A DNA stretch of 64,000 bases, from NCBI GenBank assembly GCA_963777485.1, contig CAVZQP010000002.1, forward strand, positions 930,001 through 994,000, in the 5' to 3' direction. The notes under the pieces are model-generated. The model worked only from the letters and a program-made list of their open reading frames with translations. It had not been told where the DNA came from and searched no databases. Source of the stretch: Bog-473 sp963777485. Its GTDB lineage: Bacteria > Actinomycetota > Acidimicrobiia > Acidimicrobiales > RAAP-2. Below are positions 17,940 through 26,002 of the stretch, in pieces (the first letter of the stretch is position 1; each line of letters starts with the position of its first letter). The translations under genes and the position numbers were made by a program.

Positions 17940-18785
17940 GTGGGGGAGCGATCCAGCCTCCGGCCGGGCGAGATGGGCCGGGGCAGTCACGTCTGCTGGG
18001 CGTACGCCTCGGAGGCCGAGCATCGCGACTTCCTCGTCGAGTTCTTCGAGGCCGGACTGGCCGCGAACGAGCGCCTGATGTACATCGCGCCGCCCGATCA
18101 GCGGCACGCGACGCTCGCCGAGCTCACGGACGCCGGCATCGAACTCGGCCCGCTGCTCGATAGTGGGGCCCTGCGCACCAACGACCTGGATGCGGCGTAC
18201 CTGATCGACGGCGTGCTGCGGCCGGACGTCCACCTCGCCGGCCACGCGCTCTTGGTGGGGCAGGCGCTCCGCGACGGCTACACCGGCCTGCGCGTGTGCT
18301 CGGAGATCGCGTCCCTGCTCGGGTCCGACGGTGTATGCGACGAATGGTGCGGCTACGAGGTCCGGGCCGACCTCCTGATCTCGCGGCTGCCGAGCATCGT
18401 CGTGTGCGCGTGCGACCTTCGGCGCGCCCGCCCCAAGGTGATGAGCGACCTGCACGCCGTGCACTCGCTCCACGCCGGTGCGCCGACGAGTCGTTCGCCG
18501 TTCCAGATGCACGCCGGATCGGGTGGTCTCTTCCTCTCGGGCGAGGTCGACGCTTCGAGCGCGGACAGGGTCGGGCGCTGGCTCGCGGAGGCGCTTCCCG
18601 ACATGCCCGAACCGGTCGTCGACGTGGAGGGCCTCGAGTTCATCGACGCCGCCGGCATGTGGGCGCTGCTCGACAGCGCCCATGCCCACCCCGAAGGCCT
18701 GCGCCTCACGGGAACCTCCGAGCGGTTCCGCCGGGTGTGGGCGGTGTGTGGCTACGACACCATGCCCTCGGTACAGCTGCACTGA
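17940..18785 (+). CDS. MEDS-domain protein with C-terminal STAS domain
   Basis: The protein is 281 residues. The N-terminal two thirds is a MEDS domain (GRGSHVCWAYASEAEHRDFL start, RLMYIAPPDQ), a sensory module known from DcmR-type regulators. The last 85 or so residues form a STAS domain (LFLSGEVDASSADRVGRWL, then VVDVEGLEFIDAAGMWALL). In anti-sigma-factor antagonists the position after FID is a phosphorylated serine; here it is Ala-Ala, so phosphorylation at that site is not possible. The GTG start at 17940 is 7 nt after TAGTCT (17927-17932). No partner kinase or sigma factor is adjacent. Confidence 0.82.
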   Translation: MGERSSLRPGEMGRGSHVCWAYASEAEHRDFLVEFFEAGLAANERLMYIAPPDQRHATLAELTDAGIELGPLLDSGALRTNDLDAAYLIDGVLRPDVHLAGHALLVGQALRDGYTGLRVCSEIASLLGSDGVCDEWCGYEVRADLLISRLPSIVVCACDLRRARPKVMSDLHAVHSLHAGAPTSRSPFQMHAGSGGLFLSGEVDASSADRVGRWLAEALPDMPEPVVDVEGLEFIDAAGMWALLDSAHAHPEGLRLTGTSERFRRVWAVCGYDTMPSVQLH

Positions 18786-18837
18786 CCCGACCGGCAGAGA
18801 CCGACCTCCGAGGCCAGGTCCAATAGTCTCGGCCGCC

Positions 18838-19944
18838 GTGCAACCGCAACCGCAGCCGCAGCCGCAGCCGCTGCTCCGACACGCCGCCGACGTCACCCCC
18901 GAATGGCTCACCGGCGCCCTGGCGGCGAACGGCCTGCTCGATGCCGGCGTAGAGGTCACGTCGTTCGAGACCGCGGCGATCGGCACCGGCCAGATGGCGG
19001 ACACGACACGTTTCACCCTGTACTACGGCCAGCCCGGCGGCGGGCCGCCCAGCGTGGTGGGGAAGTTCGCCTCGGCCAACGAACAGAGCCGCGCCACCGG
19101 GCTCGCGCTGCGGGCCTACGAGATAGAGGTGCGCTTCTACCGCGAGGTCGCCGCCCGCGTCAGCACCCGGCTGCCCGCCGTGTACGCCGCCGAGATCGAG
19201 CCGGCCAGCGGATGGTTCACCCTCCTCATGGAGGACATCGCCGGCGCGCAACAGGGTGACCAGATCGCCGCATGCGCCCCCGACGTCGCGGCGGCCGTGC
19301 TCGACGGGATGGCCGGGCTGCACGCCCCCTGCTGGGAGTCGCCCGAGCTCGCCGGCCTGGAGTGGCTGAATCGCAACACGCCCGAGTCCGCCGATTTCCT
19401 CGCTGCGATGGTGTCCTCGCTCCTGCCCGGTTTCCTCGAGCGCTACGCCGACCAGCTCACCCCCGAGCACCAGGAGGTGTGCCGTGTCTTCGCCGAGCAC
19501 ATCCCGGCGTACGTGAGCCTGCGCAACGCCCCCCGCACCGCGACGCACGGGGACTTCCGCCTCGACAACTTCTTGTTCGAGCCGAACGACCCGGAACCGG
19601 TCGTCGTCGACTGGCAGACCACGGTCTGGACCGGCGCCGCCTACGACGTCGCCTACTTCGTCGGGGGCTGCCTCACGACCCAAGACCGGCGCGCCCACCA
19701 GGACGACCTGCTGGCCCACTACCACGACAAGCTCTGCCACCTCGGCGTTCGCGACTACCCGCTCGAGCAGCTCCGGGCCGACGTCCGGGTCGAGAGCTTC
19801 GCCGGCATCCTCATGGCCATCGTCGCCTCCATGGTCGTGGAGCGAACCGACCGCGGCGATCTCATGTTCCTCACCAGCACCATGCGCCACGCGCAGCACG
19901 CGATCGACGAAGACGCCCCAGCGCTCCTGCTCGCCGCCCGATGA
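18838..19944 (+). CDS. Aminoglycoside phosphotransferase/ecdysteroid kinase-like protein
   Basis: Small-molecule kinase of the protein-kinase-like fold, 368 residues. The catalytic loop is HGDFRLDNFLF (about residues 238-248) and the metal-binding aspartate is in PVVVDWQTTVW about 20 residues later. An N-terminal lobe with GTGQMADTTRFTL precedes it. The first eleven residues are a Gln-Pro repeat encoded by five near-identical hexamers. The start GTG 18838 lies 8 nt after TAGTCT (18824-18829) with no Shine-Dalgarno site. It overlaps the phosphatase gene downstream by 4 bp (ATGA). Substrate unknown. Confidence 0.85.
   Translation: MQPQPQPQPQPLLRHAADVTPEWLTGALAANGLLDAGVEVTSFETAAIGTGQMADTTRFTLYYGQPGGGPPSVVGKFASANEQSRATGLALRAYEIEVRFYREVAARVSTRLPAVYAAEIEPASGWFTLLMEDIAGAQQGDQIAACAPDVAAAVLDGMAGLHAPCWESPELAGLEWLNRNTPESADFLAAMVSSLLPGFLERYADQLTPEHQEVCRVFAEHIPAYVSLRNAPRTATHGDFRLDNFLFEPNDPEPVVVDWQTTVWTGAAYDVAYFVGGCLTTQDRRAHQDDLLAHYHDKLCHLGVRDYPLEQLRADVRVESFAGILMAIVASMVVERTDRGDLMFLTSTMRHAQHAIDEDAPALLLAAR
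18841..18870 (+). repeat. Hexanucleotide tandem repeat at the start of the kinase gene
   Basis: Five consecutive hexamers, two CAACCG then three CAGCCG, begin directly after the GTG start codon and encode (Gln-Pro)x5. Hexamer changes keep the reading frame. Confidence 0.85.
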
Positions 19945-20465
19945 CCGAGCTCCTCGTACTCTGCACCGGCAACGCCGCGCGCTCGGTGATGGCCGGCTTC
20001 ATGCTCGATGCTTTGTGGAACGGCCGCCCTGATCCGCTGCATGTCGTCACGGCGGGCACCCACGTGATCGACGGGCAGCCGATGGGCATGCGTACCCGCA
20101 CCGCCTTGACGCGAATCCCCGAGCTGAAGGACGCGGACTTCCACCGGCACCGCAGCCGCCAGGTCCACGGTGTCGACCTGGTCCACGCCGAGCTGGTCGT
20201 CGTCATGGAGGCGGACCACGTCCGTTTCGTGCGCCGGCGCTTTCCCGACGCGGCGGCCAAGACCGCCACCATTCGGCGCCTGTGTCGCGACCTGCCACCC
20301 GCACCGCCCGGACTCGGCGAGCGTGTGGCGCGGCTGGGTCTCGGCGCCGTGGAGGTGGCCGACACTGAGGACGTGCTCGACCCGGCCGGGCAGGAGGGTG
20401 ACGTCTACGCCGCGTGTGCCGACGAGCTCTGGACGCTGTGCGGCCAGCTCGTGGAGCTCTTGTAG
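19941..20465 (+). CDS. Low-molecular-weight protein tyrosine phosphatase-like protein
   Basis: The protein is 174 residues. The P-loop is LLVLCTGNAARSVMA with catalytic Cys 8 and Arg 14 (CX5R), as in LMW-PTP and arsenate-reductase folds. The general-acid Asp is probably in the ADTEDVLDPAG stretch near the C terminus. The start codon overlaps the stop of the upstream kinase-like gene (ATGA), so the two are coupled: a small-molecule kinase with a phosphatase. Whether they act on the same compound is speculation. It ends before a clear drop in GC content. Confidence 0.83.
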   Translation: MTELLVLCTGNAARSVMAGFMLDALWNGRPDPLHVVTAGTHVIDGQPMGMRTRTALTRIPELKDADFHRHRSRQVHGVDLVHAELVVVMEADHVRFVRRRFPDAAAKTATIRRLCRDLPPAPPGLGERVARLGLGAVEVADTEDVLDPAGQEGDVYAACADELWTLCGQLVELL

Positions 20466-20534
20466 GGAACACACCGCAGTCCGACTTAAGTTTTGTATTT
20501 GCCTACGGCGATTCGTGCTCAAGTTACGTGCAAT

Positions 20535-20584
20535 GAGCAGACCATTCTGATCAAACATCCAAACCGAGCAGTCCGTTCTGTTCA
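20535..20584. promoter_or_regulatory. Two imperfect dyads as direct repeats upstream of the mobile mystery protein A gene
   Basis: GAGCAGACCATTCTGATCA (20535-20553) and GAGCAGTCCGTTCTGTTCA (20566-20584) match at 16 of 19 positions, spaced 31 bp (about three helical turns). Each has the dyad pattern GANCAG-N6-CTGNTC. They lie 68-117 bp before the HTH gene and look like an autoregulatory operator. Confidence 0.55.
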
Positions 20585-20651
20585 TTTCGATCGGATTGAG
20601 CAAGGTTTCGCGTATCACTTTCGGAATCCACAGAGGACCGTTCTTCGGAAC

Positions 20652-21104
20652 ATGAAGCACCACAGAACACGTGCGCGCCGGATCCTCGAAACGCGTCTCG
20701 CTGGGCTTGGGAATCGGCTCGAGATCCCTCCACCGGGTGGCTGGGTGAGGACAATGAGGGATGCGCTCGGGATGTCCAGCTACCAGCTTGCGAAACGTAT
20801 GGGGTTCTCTCCAACGCGGGTTAGGCAGTTCGAAGCTGAAGAACTCGACGGTTCGATTCGGCTCGGGATCCTCCGCCGGGCCGCCGAGGCCATGAACTGC
20901 ACACTCGTCTATCTACTGGCCCCGAAAGAACCTTTAGAAGACATCGTGCTTCGTCAGGCGCATTTGAAGGCGGCCACGCAACTTTCCATCGTGGGCCACG
21001 ATCACCCCTCAACCGGAGATCCGGACTTGGTCCCTCGCACGCGGATCGATGAGCTCGAAGACTTGACCATGCATTTCGTGGACCATCGAGATTCGTGGCG
21101 CTGA
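20652..21104 (+). CDS. Mobile mystery protein A-like HTH protein without its Fic partner
   Basis: The protein is 150 residues, matching the mobile mystery protein A family in length and layout. An N-terminal LETRLAGLGNRLEIPPPGGW is followed by an XRE-type helix-turn-helix (MRDALGMSSYQLAKRMGFSP, about residues 37-56), then GILRRAAEAMNCTLVYLLAP. In other genomes this gene is usually followed by mobile mystery protein B, a Fic-domain protein. Here the next gene is an unrelated TetR on the opposite strand. The start ATG 20652 is chosen because the family begins there; an upstream in-frame start at 20493 would run through the presumed operator. Local base composition is poorer in GC than both neighbours, suggesting transfer. 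Confidence 0.8.
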   Translation: MKHHRTRARRILETRLAGLGNRLEIPPPGGWVRTMRDALGMSSYQLAKRMGFSPTRVRQFEAEELDGSIRLGILRRAAEAMNCTLVYLLAPKEPLEDIVLRQAHLKAATQLSIVGHDHPSTGDPDLVPRTRIDELEDLTMHFVDHRDSWR

Positions 21105-21132
21105 TCCAAATGAGAAATCGAAGAGGGCGGGT

Positions 21133-21756
21133 TCAGTCAGAGTGCACAGAGCGCAGGCCCGCCCAGGCCAGGTCGGCCATGCGACCCGCCAAGCGCTGCG
21201 CCTCTTCGTCGGCGTCGGTGGTCGGACGGTTGGCCATGAAGTGTCGGCTCGCGCCCTCCGCCATCCCGACGATCCCGTAGGCGAGCAATCGTCGGTGGTC
21301 AGCGTCCAACCCTGCGTCGATGAGCGGATCGATGGCCTCGGCGATGGCGTCCTCGACGGTGCGCAAGGCACGGCCGAGCTCCAGGTCGTCCGCGTGGTCC
21401 CGCCCGTAGAGCAGCCGGAACTCTGCCTCGTGGCTGACCACGAGCTTGAAGTAGGCGGCGAAACCGAGCTCGACCTGCTGGCGAGGGCCTTCGGCCCGTA
21501 TCACCGCACGCCGGATCGCCGTGAGCAGGTCCTGGGCGATGGAGTCCACGAGCTCGAGGTACAGCGCCCGCTTCGAGGAGAAGTGCTGGTAGAGCAGGGG
21601 CTTGGTGACCCCGGCCCGCTCCGCGATGTCGTCCATCGTCGTCGGCCGGTAGCCCCGCTGCGCGAAGAGCTCGAGCGCCACGGCAAACAGCTGTTGACGC
21701 CGCTGTTCAGCTGTGAGCCTCCGGGAGGCCGCCTGGATCGCCGACATTCCGTTCAC
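21133..21756 (-). CDS. TetR-family transcriptional regulator
   Basis: The protein is 207 residues. The N-terminal helix-turn-helix reads TTMDDIAERAGVTKPLLYQH (about residues 39-58), followed by a helical ligand domain of the TetR_C type often seen near fatty-acid and hydrolase genes. The GTG start at 21756 overlaps the stop of the glycosyltransferase gene (GTGA), so it is probably the second gene of that transcript; ATG 21747 is an alternative. No inverted repeat clearly belonging to it was found. Target unknown. Confidence 0.88.
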   Translation of the reverse strand: MNGMSAIQAASRRLTAEQRRQQLFAVALELFAQRGYRPTTMDDIAERAGVTKPLLYQHFSSKRALYLELVDSIAQDLLTAIRRAVIRAEGPRQQVELGFAAYFKLVVSHEAEFRLLYGRDHADDLELGRALRTVEDAIAEAIDPLIDAGLDADHRRLLAYGIVGMAEGASRHFMANRPTTDADEEAQRLAGRMADLAWAGLRSVHSD

Positions 21757-22811
21757 GTTACCGACTGGTCAGCCCCTTCCCAAGAGATCCCTGCCCGCTC
21801 CAGCACGTCGGCCAGGCGTGCGGGCAGATCGGCCAGGTTGAAGTGGGCGTACGCGACCTGGTGGTTGTGGTCCAAGAGCCCCTCGTCTCGCTGGTCCAAC
21901 CATGCCGCCAACGGGGCCGGATCAGCTGCGTCGAACCACCGGAACCCGAACGACGCGAGCTCGGCTGCCACCGGGTACGAGCCGATGGCGAGCGCACGCC
22001 GGTAGGTGGCCGATTCGACGGACGGGTTGCCGAACCCCTCCCAGGACGATGGCAGGAGGACGGCATCACACGCGGCGTAGGCGTCCGCAATCGAGCAGCC
22101 ATCCGGTGGCGGGCCGAGAAGCACCGGGCAGCGGGCTCTCGACACCAACTGATCGAGGGTCGGCCCGTAGCCGTCTTCGGCCGGCCCGAGCAACCAGTAG
22201 GTGCCGCCGACCGAAGCCGCCAGCTCGAGTGCGCCGGCGATGTTCTTGCGCTCGAGCGCACGGGTCGGTTGCAGCAGCAGCGCAGCACCGTCGCCAATGC
22301 CGAGGGCGGCTCGCGTGCGGGTCCGGACACCGGGTGCAGGGTCGGGATCGAACGTGTTGTAGATCGTCGTCGCCCTGATGCCGCGTTCCGCCAACTCGTT
22401 CCGGCTGAGCTCGTTGATGGTGACGTGTGCCCACGCAGGGTCGTCGGGTGGCGGTGCCCGGTGGGCCAGATGTGGTCGCTGCCACGGGAGGTCGTGGTGA
22501 TGGAACACCGCGGGGCGCCCCGCGCAGACCCGCGCGACGACGGCCGCCGCCGGCGGGTTGAGGGGCAGTGAGCAGAGGTTCTCGACGACGACGAGGTCCG
22601 CCGGCGCGCACGCATCCTCGATCTCCTGACGCGTCGGAGGCTCGGTTGCGTCTATCGCCAATCCTGGTAGCACCTGATCGACCGGGCCCGATCCGGCCAC
22701 CGTCTGCACGTCCCACCCGAGCGTCCGGAGCGCCGCCGCCCATTTCGCCGCCTCGACCGCCACGCCGTCTCCTCCGCCCAACCGAAACGAGATCATGCAG
22801 GCCGTCGGCAC
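21753..22811 (-). CDS. Glycosyltransferase family 4-like protein
   Basis: GT-B-fold glycosyltransferase, 352 residues, probably cytoplasmic. The N terminus ISFRLGGGDGVAVEAAKWAA is the acceptor-domain glycine loop. The C-terminal nucleotide-sugar region includes LLLQPTRALERKNIAGALEL, then PSSWEGFGNPSVESATYRRA, the EX7E-type motif of family 4. The start at GTG 22811 is chosen because TACAGT (complement of 22819-22824) lies 7 nt upstream, the same layout as other genes here; ATG 22796 is the alternative. It is divergent from gmd, suggesting a deoxy-hexose or mannose glycoconjugate, but the acceptor is unknown. Confidence 0.85.
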   Translation of the reverse strand: MPTACMISFRLGGGDGVAVEAAKWAAALRTLGWDVQTVAGSGPVDQVLPGLAIDATEPPTRQEIEDACAPADLVVVENLCSLPLNPPAAAVVARVCAGRPAVFHHHDLPWQRPHLAHRAPPPDDPAWAHVTINELSRNELAERGIRATTIYNTFDPDPAPGVRTRTRAALGIGDGAALLLQPTRALERKNIAGALELAASVGGTYWLLGPAEDGYGPTLDQLVSRARCPVLLGPPPDGCSIADAYAACDAVLLPSSWEGFGNPSVESATYRRALAIGSYPVAAELASFGFRWFDAADPAPLAAWLDQRDEGLLDHNHQVAYAHFNLADLPARLADVLERAGISWEGADQSVT

Positions 22812-22887
22812 CGTGCGCACTGTAGGGGTGCCCACGGGAAACCCCTGCAGAAGGCCACTTCCGCCGGTCGAGTAGCCTTCCCCCCCG

Positions 22888-23859
22888 ATGGCGAACCGGG
22901 CACTGATCACGGGCATCACCGGCCAAGACGGCTCGTATTTGGCCGAATTGCTCCTCTCCAAGGGGTACACGGTCATCGGGATGGTCCGGCGCTCGAGCAC
23001 GGTCAACTTCGAGCGCATCGCCCACATCCAGGACCAGCTCGAGCTCGTGTCGGGCGATCTCCTCGACGAGGTGTCGCTCATCAACATCCTGCGCGACCAC
23101 CGGCCGACCGAGGTCTACAACCTGGCCGCCCAGTCCTTCGTGCAGACCAGCTTCGGCCAACCCGTGCTCACCGGCGAGACCACGGCCTTGGGCGTCACCC
23201 GCCTCCTCGACGCGATCCGGCTGGTTGACCCCGAGATCCGCTTCTACCAGGCCAGCTCGTCCGAGATGTTCGGCAAGGTGGTCGAGGTTCCCCAGCGCGA
23301 GTCGACGCCGTTCTACCCCCGCAGCCCCTACGGCGTGGCCAAGGTCTACGGCCACTGGATCACGGTGAACTACCGCGAGAGCTACCAGCTGCACGCCTCG
23401 TCGGGGATCCTCTTCAACCACGAATCGCCCCGCCGCGGCCTCGAGTTCGTCACCCGCAAGGTGACGCACGGCGTGGCGCGCATCGCACACAAGCTGGACG
23501 AGAAGCTGGCACTCGGCAACCTCGACGCGCAACGTGACTGGGGCTACGCGGCCGACTATGTCCGCGCCATGTGGCTGATGCTGCAGCAGGAAGAGCCTGG
23601 CGACTACGTCGTCTCGACCGGCGAGACGCACGAGGTGCGCGAGTTGTGCCGGCTTGCCTTCGGGGCCGTCGGCCTTGACTGGGAGGAGCACGTCGTCATC
23701 GACGAGCGCTTCCTGCGCCCGGCCGAGGTCGACCTTCTCGTCGGTGACCCTGCAAGGTCGCACGAGGTGCTCGGCTGGAAGCCCGATGTGAGCTTTGCGA
23801 GTCTCGTCGAGATGATGGTCAAGGCCGACATGGACCTGGTCCGCAAGACCCTGGCGTAA
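22888..23859 (+). CDS. gmd: GDP-mannose 4,6-dehydratase
   Basis: Converts GDP-mannose to GDP-4-keto-6-deoxymannose, the precursor of GDP-fucose, GDP-rhamnose and perosamine. The protein is 323 residues. The NADP-binding motif is ALITGITGQDGSYLAELLL (residues 5-23). The catalytic triad region is ASSSEMFGKV (Thr/Ser and Glu) and YGVAKVYGH (YxxxK). The Gmd-specific LNFERIAHI-like segment appears as VNFERIAHIQDQ. No fucose synthase or reductase is adjacent. ATG 22888 follows TAGCCT (22873-22878) by 9 nt with no clear ribosome-binding site. Confidence 0.94.
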   Translation: MANRALITGITGQDGSYLAELLLSKGYTVIGMVRRSSTVNFERIAHIQDQLELVSGDLLDEVSLINILRDHRPTEVYNLAAQSFVQTSFGQPVLTGETTALGVTRLLDAIRLVDPEIRFYQASSSEMFGKVVEVPQRESTPFYPRSPYGVAKVYGHWITVNYRESYQLHASSGILFNHESPRRGLEFVTRKVTHGVARIAHKLDEKLALGNLDAQRDWGYAADYVRAMWLMLQQEEPGDYVVSTGETHEVRELCRLAFGAVGLDWEEHVVIDERFLRPAEVDLLVGDPARSHEVLGWKPDVSFASLVEMMVKADMDLVRKTLA

Positions 23860-23901
23860 CGGGGGCGGGCCGCGCTCCTCTTTCCTGCAGCGCCCGCCGC
23901 G

Positions 23902-24708
23902 ATCTCGGCGAATCCGGCTGGGATCCTCGTCGCCTTCGGGGCCGGGATCCTCTCGTTCATCTCGCCCTGTGTCCTGCCGCTGGTGCCCGGCTACGTGTCG
24001 ATGGTCTCGGGTCTGTCGGCGGCCGAGCTCGAGGCGGGCGCCGAGGGTACGACTCCCTCTGTCGCGATGCGCCCCGTCCTTCGTGGCATCGGGCTGTTCG
24101 TCGCGGGCTTCACGCTCGTCTTCGTGGCCCTCGGCGCGACGGCATCGGGCATCGGCCACGTCCTGAAGAGCAACAAGGTCGAGTTGGCGCACATCAGCGG
24201 CATCGTCATCATCCTCCTCGGTGCGGTGATGGTGCTCACCGCGTTGCCCGGACGGGTCTGGTCGCATGCGGGATCGGGCACGCTCGGCGTCGTCTCCCGG
24301 GTCACGGGGGAGCATCGCTTCGACGTGCGCCCGTCGAAACTCGGCAGCTGGGCCGCCCCGGTCATGGGCATGGCGTTCGCATTCGCGTGGACGCCATGTG
24401 TCGGCCCGGTGCTCGGAGTCGTGCTCGGGCTCGCCAGCCACAACGGGACGCTGGCTGGCGGCGTGGTCTTGCTCTTCGCCTACTCGCTGGGTCTCGCCCT
24501 GCCGTTCGTGCTCGTCGGCCTCGCCTTCGGTCGGTTCACCGCGTTATTCGCACGCACCCGCCATTGGCTCTGGGCGGTCGAGCTCGTCGCGGGCGTTCTC
24601 CTCGTGGGGTTCGGCGTCCTGCTCCTGACCGACAACATCGGCTGGGTGTCCAACCATGTGTCGGGTTGGCTCAACGACATCGGGCTCGGTCGGTTGACGA
24701 CCAGCTAA
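23902..24708 (+). CDS. ccdA: Cytochrome c biogenesis protein CcdA, start codon unclear
   Basis: Membrane protein that carries reducing power from cytoplasmic thioredoxin across the membrane to CcmG/ResA-type thioredoxins. The first conserved helix reads GILSFISPCVLPLVPGYVS and the second cysteine-bearing helix reads FAFAWTPCVGPVLG, so both redox cysteines are present. About six hydrophobic segments follow. The reading frame is open from just after the gmd stop (23857) but contains no ATG, GTG or TTG before GTG 23983, which would cut off the first cysteine. The start given (ATC 23902) is only a placeholder. Its role fits the ccm operon 2 kb downstream. The end overlaps the convergent YCII gene by 4 bp. 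Confidence 0.8.
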   Translation: MSANPAGILVAFGAGILSFISPCVLPLVPGYVSMVSGLSAAELEAGAEGTTPSVAMRPVLRGIGLFVAGFTLVFVALGATASGIGHVLKSNKVELAHISGIVIILLGAVMVLTALPGRVWSHAGSGTLGVVSRVTGEHRFDVRPSKLGSWAAPVMGMAFAFAWTPCVGPVLGVVLGLASHNGTLAGGVVLLFAYSLGLALPFVLVGLAFGRFTALFARTRHWLWAVELVAGVLLVGFGVLLLTDNIGWVSNHVSGWLNDIGLGRLTTS

Positions 24709-25058
24709 CCGTCTGACGTCACCCCGGTCTCGCCCGAACCGTTCGTCGCGTCGTACGCCCCCGACTGTGTCACCAACCGGAGCATGGGCGCGATCTCGGT
24801 GCGGAAGCCAAAGGGAGAGCGCATGGCCGGGTCGCCGTCGCGGATGACCTCGGCTCCGGCCTGATCCGCCGCCAGCACGATTCCGATCCCGTACGGCCCG
24901 TTCGGATCGGCGACCGGACCGATCGCGATCACCTGGCCGCGCGCCAGCAGCTCGCCCCAGTAGCCGAAGTGTGCATCCATCACCGCCCGCTCCTCCTCGG
25001 ACATCGTCGATGCGAAGTCAGGCCGTGGCGGGATGAGGCGAAAGACGTAACCGGGCAC
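24705..25058 (-). CDS. YCII-domain protein
   Basis: The protein is 117 residues with the dimeric alpha/beta fold of YciI-like proteins. Diagnostic stretches are MDAHFGYWGELLARGQVIAI and GPVADPNGPYGIGIV, followed by the second half-repeat with EVIRDGDPAMRSPFGFR. Function of the family is poorly known; some are small-molecule hydrolases or dehydrochlorinases. It starts at GTG 25058, five bases after the stop of the DJ-1/PfpI gene on the same strand, so the two are likely co-transcribed. Confidence 0.8.
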   Translation of the reverse strand: MPGYVFRLIPPRPDFASTMSEEERAVMDAHFGYWGELLARGQVIAIGPVADPNGPYGIGIVLAADQAGAEVIRDGDPAMRSPFGFRTEIAPMLRLVTQSGAYDATNGSGETGVTSDG

Positions 25059-25063
25059 TGTGA

Positions 25064-25927
25064 TCAGAACTTACCCTCGAGCACATCGCAAAACGTGCGC
25101 GCGAACGTATGGACGTCACCCGGCCAGCGCGCTGAGACATACGACCCGTCGCGCACCACCCAGGCGGCCCGGTCGTCCCTGAGCGAGTCCCGGGCGCGGC
25201 CACTCGTCTTGCGCCGGTAGTTGGGCGCGTCGCGCGGCACGTCCTCGAAGTCCGACTCGGCCGCGAGCGCGCGCGTCACTTCCTGCTGCACGGACATGTA
25301 GCCGTAGGGCTGGCCGGGCTCTTCGGGGTACGTGCGGTAGTAGTTGGCGTCCCAAAAGCGGGTGTACATGGCGAGTCCCCAGGCCCTCCGCTCCAGCGCC
25401 CAGGTGAGCGCCGTCGTGCGCCGGCCGTGCAGCACGGACCGTCCCGTGGCCGGGTCGACCGCTCGCGCCGCCACCAGGACGCCGTGGCAGATCGCGCCGA
25501 CCGGCCGGCCCGCTCGGAACGAATCGACCGCCATCTGCTGGACTTCGCCGCTCTCGAGGTAGCTCCGCATGCCGCGCGCCCGGTGGCCGCCCGGCAGGAC
25601 CAACGCGTCGTAGGTGCCCCGGCGAGCCTCCGCCCAGTGCAACGGTGACCGGAACGAGGCGTCCTCGCGCAGCAAGCGGTACGCCGCGCGGGCCGCCGCG
25701 TCGGCGCGGAGGATGTGTCCCACGACCGTCAATCGCCGCAGTCCCGGCACGAAGCCCCATGGATCGAGGCCCTGGCCGGTCACCATGAGATCGTCGGCCT
25801 CGCCGATCTGGCCCGAGGGTGTGGCGAAGAGGACGTCGTGCCCGGCCCCAGACAGCACCTGCCAGCTCACCGCCACCTCGGTGGGATCGAAGTCGCAGGC
25901 CGGGATCGGCAAGAGCACAGTCGCCAT
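25064..25927 (-). CDS. DJ-1/PfpI family protein (type 1 glutamine amidotransferase-like)
   Basis: The protein is 287 residues. The nucleophile elbow is VGAICHGVLVAARA, with Cys followed by His as in PfpI and Hsp31-type enzymes; the upstream glycine-rich ALVLPGGHRARGM supplies the oxyanion region. The start ATG 25927 (MATVLLPIPACDFDPTE) is chosen over the longer open frame because it begins the first Rossmann strand. A C-terminal extension of about 100 residues is rich in aromatic and charged residues and is atypical for small PfpI proteins. Candidate functions are glyoxalase III-type or protease-like activity. Confidence 0.85.
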   Translation of the reverse strand: MATVLLPIPACDFDPTEVAVSWQVLSGAGHDVLFATPSGQIGEADDLMVTGQGLDPWGFVPGLRRLTVVGHILRADAAARAAYRLLREDASFRSPLHWAEARRGTYDALVLPGGHRARGMRSYLESGEVQQMAVDSFRAGRPVGAICHGVLVAARAVDPATGRSVLHGRRTTALTWALERRAWGLAMYTRFWDANYYRTYPEEPGQPYGYMSVQQEVTRALAAESDFEDVPRDAPNYRRKTSGRARDSLRDDRAAWVVRDGSYVSARWPGDVHTFARTFCDVLEGKF

Positions 25928-26002
25928 GGCTCCGCGCAGAATACCGAGGCTCAGAAAATGAGCCCCGAGCATCCGTCGCGAGGGAGGCTTAGGCTCGGTT
26001 GC

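Noticed and set aside
22066..24441. Very long - strand open frame across gmd and ccdA
   Set aside because: It lies opposite two clearly recognisable genes and has low-complexity Arg/Asp/Gly-rich composition.
23983..24708. CcdA starting at GTG 23983
   Set aside because: This would delete the first conserved helix and its redox cysteine, so it is unlikely to be the true start, even though it is the first canonical codon.
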